Made by a program: the position numbers and the translations under genes. This document shows positions 1-3,764 of a stretch of 8,382 nt of DNA, one piece after another. Every line of letters begins with the position of its first letter. The stretch's first letter is position 1. The stretch is from CAZZBK01 sp964652155 (GTDB lineage Bacteria; Planctomycetota; Planctomycetia; Pirellulales; PNKZ01): positions 1 to 8,382 of the forward strand of contig CAZZBK010000196.1 of NCBI GenBank assembly GCA_964652155.1, written 5' to 3'. The notes beneath the pieces were generated by a model, which was given only the letters and a program-made list of their open reading frames with translations, was not told the origin of the DNA and searched no databases.

Positions 1-1488
1 TTGTGGCTCGGTCCGCTCGTCTTGTTCGGGTGGCTCCTCGGCGTCGATCCTGATCTGCTGGGCTTGTCCCTTGAAGCCCATCGGCTCGCCGGCATCATGG
101 CGCTTGTCATCATCTGGTGGGTCACCGAGCCGATTCCGATCCCCGCCACGGCGCTGCTCGCCGTGGTGCTGAGTGTGATGCTCGGCGCGGCCATGCCCAA
201 GGGGGACGACTCGGCCGCCAAGCTCGCCCTGATGCCGTTCGCCGACCCCAGCGCGTTCTTCCTACTCGGTGGCATGTTCATCGGTCAGGCCATGTCGCGC
301 CACGGACTCGACCGACGCTTTGCCCTCGGCATCCTCTGCACCCGTTGGGCCGGCCGTTCACCTGGTAGCGCGCTGCTGGCTGTCGGAGCCGCGGTCACGC
401 TGGTCTCGATGTGGATCAGCAACACCGCCGCCACCGCCATGATCTATCCTGTCACGCTGGGCATTATCCAGGTGCTGGCCGCCGGCAGCGGCGCGCACGC
501 CGACAGCTTTCGTCGCGGACCCTACGCCACCGGCCTGCTCCTGATGACCGCTTACGCCTCGAGTGTCGGCGGCGTCGCGACCCCGATCGGCTCGGGGACC
601 AACGTGCTGGCCCGGGGCATGTTCGAGCGGCAAGAGTACTTTGGCCACGGTGTCGCGTTCGTGCCGTGGATGATGCTCGGCATCCCGCTCATGTTGGTCG
701 TGTTCGTCGGCATGTACTTGTGGCTGCGCTGGATCTCGCCCGCCACCGAACTCGACCTGCCCCGGCTGCGTGCATTCCTGCACGATCAACAACGCCAGCT
801 TGGCGCATGGAACCGCGGCGAACTCAACACCCTGCTCGTGTTTCTCGCGGTCGTCACGTTTTGGGTGCTGCCGGGCGTGTTGACGCTGTGGGGCGACAAG
901 CCGTTGCAAGTCTGGTTCAAGCAGCGATTTCCCGAGGATATGGTGGCGCTCGCCGCGCCGGTGTTGTTGTATCTGCTGCCGGTCAACTGGCGCGAACGCA
1001 AATTCACGCTCGAAGCGGCCGACTTCAATCGCATCGACTGGGGCACAATCTTGCTCTTCGGAGCAGGCTTGTCGCTCGGCTCGCTCATGTCGCGCACCGG
1101 GCTGGCGCAGGCGCTCGGCGAGGGCTGCCTGCTCGCGCTCGGCTCGCGCGATCTGGGCACCATCACCGCGCTGGCGATCGTCGGCGGCATCGTGCTCAGT
1201 GAGTTCACCAGCAACGCGGCCGCCGTGGCGGCGTTATTCCCGGTCGTGTTTCAAATGTGCCGCGCCGCGGAGATCGACCCCTGGTCCCCCTCGATGGCCC
1301 TGACGTTCGCCGCTAGCTTTGGTTCCGCGTTGCCGGTGTCGACTCCGCCCAACGCGATTGTCTACGGCAGCGGCCTGATCGGCGTGCGGCGGATGATCCG
1401 CGCCGGCTTGGTGCTTGACATCATCTGTGGCGTCGCGATCTGGGTCGTCATGCGACTGGCCACCGAGTGGCACTGGTCGCCCGGCTAG
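1..1488 (+). CDS. DASS/SLC13-family sodium:anion (dicarboxylate/sulfate) symporter, probably 5'-truncated by the window edge
   Basis: This is an inner-membrane secondary transporter of the divalent anion:Na+ symporter family (SLC13, TC 2.A.47), which imports dicarboxylates, sulfate or related anions using the sodium gradient. The readable 495 residues are strongly hydrophobic, with about 11-12 membrane segments. Family hallmarks are visible: the WWVTEPIPIPATALL segment near residues 39-53, the first SNT motif (S140-N141-T142 in WISNTAATAM), the TPIGSGTN loop at 194-201, the second substrate motif as SNA (404-406) instead of SNT, and STPPNAIVYG at 447-456 near the C-terminus. The frame opens with TTG at base 1, but family members usually carry some 20 more residues before the first helix. 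The true start is therefore probably outside the window. The length is otherwise normal. The substrate cannot be read from the sequence. The gene converges on glnB, 123 bp away. The family call is firm and the start is uncertain. Confidence 0.9.
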   Translation: MWLGPLVLFGWLLGVDPDLLGLSLEAHRLAGIMALVIIWWVTEPIPIPATALLAVVLSVMLGAAMPKGDDSAAKLALMPFADPSAFFLLGGMFIGQAMSRHGLDRRFALGILCTRWAGRSPGSALLAVGAAVTLVSMWISNTAATAMIYPVTLGIIQVLAAGSGAHADSFRRGPYATGLLLMTAYASSVGGVATPIGSGTNVLARGMFERQEYFGHGVAFVPWMMLGIPLMLVVFVGMYLWLRWISPATELDLPRLRAFLHDQQRQLGAWNRGELNTLLVFLAVVTFWVLPGVLTLWGDKPLQVWFKQRFPEDMVALAAPVLLYLLPVNWRERKFTLEAADFNRIDWGTILLFGAGLSLGSLMSRTGLAQALGEGCLLALGSRDLGTITALAIVGGIVLSEFTSNAAAVAALFPVVFQMCRAAEIDPWSPSMALTFAASFGSALPVSTPPNAIVYGSGLIGVRRMIRAGLVLDIICGVAIWVVMRLATEWHWSPG

Positions 1489-1512
1489 ATTCTCGCCTCG
1501 TTAGCCGCGACG

Positions 1513-1539
1513 GTTGGTGGGCGTGTACCTCGCACCAAC
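1513..1539. repeat. Short inverted repeat downstream of the transporter gene
   Basis: Seven-base perfect arms, GTTGGTG (1513-1519) and CACCAAC (1533-1539), flank a 13-nt spacer, 24 bp after the transporter stop codon. On the + strand no T-run follows, so it is a weak candidate for a 3' end hairpin of the transporter mRNA. It lies next to the stronger glnB hairpin, so the short gap between the converging genes could serve transcription ends from both sides. Confidence 0.35.
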
Positions 1540-1578
1540 AAACAAGCGTGCCCACGATCCGACGGTCGTGGGCACGCT
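1535..1578 (-). terminator. Rho-independent terminator of glnB
   Basis: A perfect 13-bp inverted repeat, AGCGTGCCCACGA (1545-1557) and its complement (1566-1578), encloses an 8-nt loop. It lies 33 bp beyond the glnB stop codon. Read on the minus strand, the stem is followed at once by TTGTTTGTTGG, the T-rich tract expected of an intrinsic terminator. On the plus strand the stem is followed by TCGACGTGCG, without a T-run. Termination should therefore act mainly on glnB and not on the converging transporter gene. Confidence 0.8.
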
Positions 1579-1611
1579 CGACGTGCGAGTTCGCTAGCGC
1601 AGCTGACTTGC

Positions 1612-1950
1612 TTAGATGGCCGACTCGGCCGACTCGCCGGTGCGAATGCGGACCACGTCCTTCAATTCGCTGACGAAAATTTTGCCGTCGCCGACCTGGC
1701 CCGTCCGGGCGTTGGTGACGATCGTGTCGATGACGCTCTTGGCGTCAGCCGCGGCGACGACGACTTCAATTTTCACCTTGGGGACAAAGTCGACAGCGTA
1801 CTCGGCACCGCGATAGGTCTCGGTGTGCCCTTTCTGACGACCGAACCCGCGGACCTCGGTGACGGTCATCCCCTTGATGCCCCGCTCGCTCAGCGCGTTC
1901 TTGACCGCTTCGAGCTTGAAATGACGAATGATGGCTTCAATCTTTTGCAT
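1612..1950 (-). CDS. glnB: Nitrogen regulatory protein P-II
   Basis: This is a complete 112-residue P-II signal protein. It is a cytoplasmic trimer that senses 2-oxoglutarate and ATP/ADP and controls nitrogen assimilation targets such as glutamine synthetase adenylylation, NtrB-type kinases or ammonium channels. The N-terminus MQKIEAIIRHFKL, the block TVTEVRGFGRQKGH (29-42), the T-loop YRGAEY with the classical uridylylation residue Tyr51, and the C-terminal signature TGQVGDGKIFV (83-93) followed by R101 and R103 are all present. Asp54 after the T-loop resembles enterobacterial GlnB rather than GlnK (Asn). The frame can be extended upstream to 2010, but the family N-terminus and a GGAG Shine-Dalgarno (complement of 1958-1961, 7 nt before ATG) fix the start at 1950. 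No amtB or glnA is adjacent, so it appears to be a single-gene unit with its own sigma-54-type promoter and terminator. Whether Tyr51 is modified in this organism is unknown. Confidence 0.96.
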   Translation of the reverse strand: MQKIEAIIRHFKLEAVKNALSERGIKGMTVTEVRGFGRQKGHTETYRGAEYAVDFVPKVKIEVVVAAADAKSVIDTIVTNARTGQVGDGKIFVSELKDVVRIRTGESAESAI

Positions 1951-2003
1951 GATGGTGCTCCGATGATCTTGAGGGGTGTGTTGTGGTGGACACCCTCGTA
2001 TTA

Positions 2004-2019
2004 AGCACACGTCGTGCCA
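2004..2019 (-). promoter_or_regulatory. Sigma-54 (RpoN) -24/-12 promoter of glnB
   Basis: On the minus strand the sequence TGGCACGACGTGTGCT lies 53 bp upstream of the glnB ATG. It matches the RpoN consensus TGGCACG-N4-TTGCW at all but one defined base (GTGC instead of TTGC). It keeps the invariant GG (-24, positions 2018-2017) and GC (-12, positions 2006-2005) with the required 10 nt between them. Transcription would begin near 1993, giving a 5' leader of about 43 nt containing the GGAG ribosome site. P-II genes are known RpoN targets in several bacteria, which fits. The match is visible, but activity is inferred. Confidence 0.72.
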
Positions 2020-2052
2020 GAGCGAGAAATGACGGGTAACTCCAGCCGCAAT

Positions 2053-2097
2053 GGCATGGCACGGAATGAGTTAAAATCTTTCCGCGTGTGCCATGCC
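2053..2097. repeat. Inverted repeat GGCATGGCAC / GTGCCATGCC upstream of glnB
   Basis: Two perfect 10-bp arms (2053-2062 and 2088-2097) are separated by 25 nt of AT-richer sequence containing GAGTTAAAATCTTTCC. The centre is about 80 bp upstream of the predicted glnB transcription start. It could be a regulator-binding pair, a cruciform, or a copy of an intergenic repeat family. The sequence alone does not decide between these. Confidence 0.5.
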
Positions 2098-2118
2098 CGA
2101 GCGAGCCTGCCCAGCCCC

Positions 2119-2208
2119 ATTCACATTCGTGAGTGTAACAGCACTCTGCCGCGCGAGTCGCAAAGCCTTGTCGTACAAGCCGCTTACACGCGATTCACAT
2201 GCGTGTGA
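2119..2208. promoter_or_regulatory. Pair of TCAC..GTGA dyads, candidate upstream activator sites for glnB
   Basis: The 13-mer ATTCACATnCGTG occurs twice in direct orientation, at 2119-2131 and 2193-2205, exactly 74 bp apart, close to seven helical turns. Each copy contains a dyad: TCAC-ATTC-GTGA at 2121-2132 and TCACA-TGCG-TGTGA at 2195-2208. Measured from the predicted glnB start they sit near -134 and -209, the range where enhancer-binding activators of sigma-54 promoters usually bind. The motif is not the enterobacterial NtrC consensus, so the protein that binds, if any, is unknown. The second dyad may also form an RNA hairpin 3' of the MORN gene. Confidence 0.4.
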
Positions 2209-2243
2209 CGCGGTTTCGCGCGGGCGCGACACACGGCAGCGTC

Positions 2244-2261
2244 CCCTTGGCGACCCAAGGG
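2244..2261 (-). terminator. Hairpin immediately after the MORN-repeat gene (terminator-like, no T-run)
   Basis: The arms CCCTTGG (2244-2250) and CCAAGGG (2255-2261) form a perfect 7-bp stem with a 4-nt loop, starting 5 nt beyond the TAG of the minus-strand MORN gene. The following minus-strand sequence (GACGCTGCCG) has no T-tract, so this may be an RNA 3'-end stabiliser or a weak terminator and not a classical intrinsic one. Confidence 0.45.
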
Positions 2262-2266
2262 AGAGA

Positions 2267-3532
2267 CTATTTCAGCTTGCGGTCCGGAGGCAGCGGACGG
2301 GCGACTTGCTTCAGGCCCCCTTCGGGCTCGTCGCTCACGTCGTCGGCGGGGGTCGGCACCTGCGGCTTGGGTTGACGACGCGCGGTATCTAGTTTGGGCC
2401 GGAGATTCTCGTTGGCCGGCGACGGGGTGTTGGTGTCGCTATAGATGGCCGACTCGGCGAGCTTTCCTTCTGGAGACCACCACGACCATTGACCTTCCTG
2501 AGCGCCGCGCTCGAACGCGCCTTGAATTTGCCGCACGCCGTTCTCGTGCCACCAAGTCCAGCGACCGGTCTGCAAGCCGCCGACATATTCTCCCTCGATG
2601 GCTTTCTGGCCGTTGGGATGCCAGAAGTGGAATTTGCCGTCGGGCTGATCGTCGACGTATTTGCCTTGCATGGCCATTTGGCCGTTGCGATGCCACGTGA
2701 TGTACGGTCCGTTGCGCAGGTCTTTGCCCTCGCGCCCCGTGACCTTGATGCGATGGACGCCAGCCCACCAGTCGAGTTCGACCTCGACCCGTTCCCGCGC
2801 GATCGAATACAGCGCCTCGGTCTTCTTGACCCCCGGCGCGTACCATTCGACCTGCACGACCTCGCGGCGGCCATGATCGAATCTTTCCTTGGCAATCAAC
2901 TCGCCGTCCGGAGCCCATTCGGTGAACTCGCCATGCGGCTCACCCTGGAGATACTCGACTTGCCGCCAGACTTCGCCGTTGGGGTACAGCCACGCGCACT
3001 TGCCATCGCGGTGATTGTCTTGGTAGTTCCACTCGAAGACCTGCCGGCCCTCGGCGTCGACCACCGACCACGCTCCGCTGAGTTGATCGTCGACGAACGT
3101 GCCGGTCGAGACGAATGGGGCTTTGAAGAGCTTGCTCAACGGGCCGCCGAGCACCTCGGCCTCGCCCGCCTCGAAGTTGCGAACCCACTGACCCTGCCGC
3201 TTGCCTTGGACGTATTCGCCGCTGCCGAGCAGCCGACCCTTTTCGTCCCACATCGTCCACGTGCCGTGGTTCACGTAATTGCCTTCGGCGTCGAGCGTCA
3301 CTTGACGCTCGATCTTGACGTTGCGATTGGGGTAGCGTTCGCGGACCGTCTCACGCTCGCTCGAAGCGGCCAGCGCGGGCGAGTCTTTCGTCCCCTTCGC
3401 TTCGTCGAGCGACGTTTTGAGCAAATGCGGTTCTTTGCCGAGCGGGGCAGCCCAGAGCGAGCCGCTCGATAGGGCCAACGACAGTCCACAGGCGAGTGGG
3501 GCGACAAACGTCTTGCGCGCAAACGGTGACAT
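2267..3532 (-). CDS. Exported MORN-2/YwqK-like repeat protein, function unknown
   Basis: The product is a 421-residue protein with an N-terminal signal peptide: basic ARK at 5-7, a hydrophobic core at about 8-27, and a likely cleavage after the SLWA/A region near 28-29. The body (about 86-366) is built of MORN-2 type units (COG2849, YwqK family) with the pattern G-x-W-x-x-W-x-x-(N/D/E)-G-x-x-x-x-x-G-x-Y. Four consecutive units from residue 275 have an almost exact 24-residue period. The tail (367-421) is Pro/Lys-rich and probably disordered. Databases often label such proteins 'antitoxin YwqK', but no toxin gene is adjacent and a secreted location argues against that role. A surface or periplasmic binding or structural role is inferred. 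The ATG at 3532 has an AGGAG site 7 nt upstream (complement of 3540-3544). The gene follows the TolC-like gene on the same strand after a 232-bp gap, so cotranscription is possible but not evident. Confidence 0.88.
   Translation of the reverse strand: MSPFARKTFVAPLACGLSLALSSGSLWAAPLGKEPHLLKTSLDEAKGTKDSPALAASSERETVRERYPNRNVKIERQVTLDAEGNYVNHGTWTMWDEKGRLLGSGEYVQGKRQGQWVRNFEAGEAEVLGGPLSKLFKAPFVSTGTFVDDQLSGAWSVVDAEGRQVFEWNYQDNHRDGKCAWLYPNGEVWRQVEYLQGEPHGEFTEWAPDGELIAKERFDHGRREVVQVEWYAPGVKKTEALYSIARERVEVELDWWAGVHRIKVTGREGKDLRNGPYITWHRNGQMAMQGKYVDDQPDGKFHFWHPNGQKAIEGEYVGGLQTGRWTWWHENGVRQIQGAFERGAQEGQWSWWSPEGKLAESAIYSDTNTPSPANENLRPKLDTARRQPKPQVPTPADDVSDEPEGGLKQVARPLPPDRKLK
2435..2710 (-). repeat. Four tandem 24-residue MORN-2 units within the exported repeat protein
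   Basis: Residues 275-298, 299-322, 323-346 and 347-366 (last unit shorter) align without gaps. Each starts GP/GK/GR/GQ, followed by an aromatic-rich W core, then H-x-NG or P-EG, and ends in a G-x-Y/F turn. More divergent units precede them at about 86-220. The regular period suggests an elongated beta-sheet ladder. Confidence 0.75.
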
Positions 3533-3555
3533 CGACAGGCTCCTGGGCGCTTCGC

Positions 3556-3575
3556 TGGCAGAGGTTCCTCTACCA
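3556..3575. repeat. Imperfect palindrome in the leader of the MORN-repeat gene
   Basis: TGGCAGAGG-TT-CCTCTACCA has 8 of 9 matching positions around a 2-bp centre and lies 24 bp upstream of the MORN-gene start codon. Its form suits a dimeric repressor site or a tight RNA hairpin close to the ribosome site. No regulator is identifiable. No clear -35/-10 pair was found in the 3533-3764 gap. Confidence 0.35.
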
Positions 3576-3746
3576 GAACAATCGTTTCAGCTAGGAAAAC
3601 TGATCGGCGCGGCATGTCGAGCTTGTTGATTTAACTCGTCGCAGCAGGCAAAGCATGTGCAGATTGACCAGCTTGCCAGTCGAGTTTCGCTCGTTGGTGC
3701 CATGCGCGCCAGAAAAGTTTGCCAGCCCACGCCAGCTTGATGAACC

Positions 3747-3762
3747 CAGCCGCTCGCGGCTG
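3747..3762 (-). terminator. Hairpin just beyond the TolC-like gene (weak terminator candidate)
   Basis: CAGCCGCTCGCGGCTG is a perfect inverted repeat (6-bp stem with a 4-nt loop, or 7 bp with 2 nt as DNA), 2 nt past the TAG stop of the TolC-like gene. The following minus-strand sequence, GGTTCATCAAGC, is not T-rich, so termination is uncertain and read-through into the MORN gene is possible. Confidence 0.35.
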
Positions 3763-3764
3763 TG

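Larger units (their letters stand above)
1951..2266. other. Intergenic regulatory region between glnB and the MORN-repeat gene
   Basis: This 316-bp stretch holds no convincing gene. Open frames on the plus strand here lack ribosome sites and recognisable composition. It contains, from low to high coordinate, the glnB Shine-Dalgarno, the sigma-54 promoter, a 10-bp inverted repeat, two TCAC/GTGA dyads, and the hairpin just past the end of the MORN-repeat gene. Both flanking genes run on the minus strand, so this is the upstream region of glnB and the downstream region of the MORN gene. Confidence 0.7.

Noticed and set aside
411..1202. 263-codon plus-strand frame within the transporter gene
   Set aside because: It is an Arg/His-rich shadow in another frame and lacks the hydrophobic helices of the transporter frame.
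2189..2212. Hairpin CGCG-AT-TCACA-TGCG-TGTGA-CGCG as a terminator of the MORN gene
   Set aside because: It has a bulge and no T-tract, and it lies 55 bp past the stop behind a closer hairpin. The inner dyad is better explained as one of two repeated sites.
1951..2266. Possible riboswitch or small RNA gene upstream of glnB
   Set aside because: No known aptamer core is recognisable, and the predicted 5' leader of about 43 nt is too short for most riboswitches.
2014..2392. Small plus-strand open frames (64 and 99 codons) in the glnB upstream region
   Set aside because: They have no ribosome site and no recognisable motif, and they overlap the promoter elements and the end of the MORN gene.
2489..3472. 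327-codon open frame on the plus strand opposite the MORN-repeat gene
   Set aside because: It mirrors the MORN gene in antisense, has no family-like motifs or ribosome site, and arises from the high GC content. The minus-strand product has a signal peptide and clear repeats.
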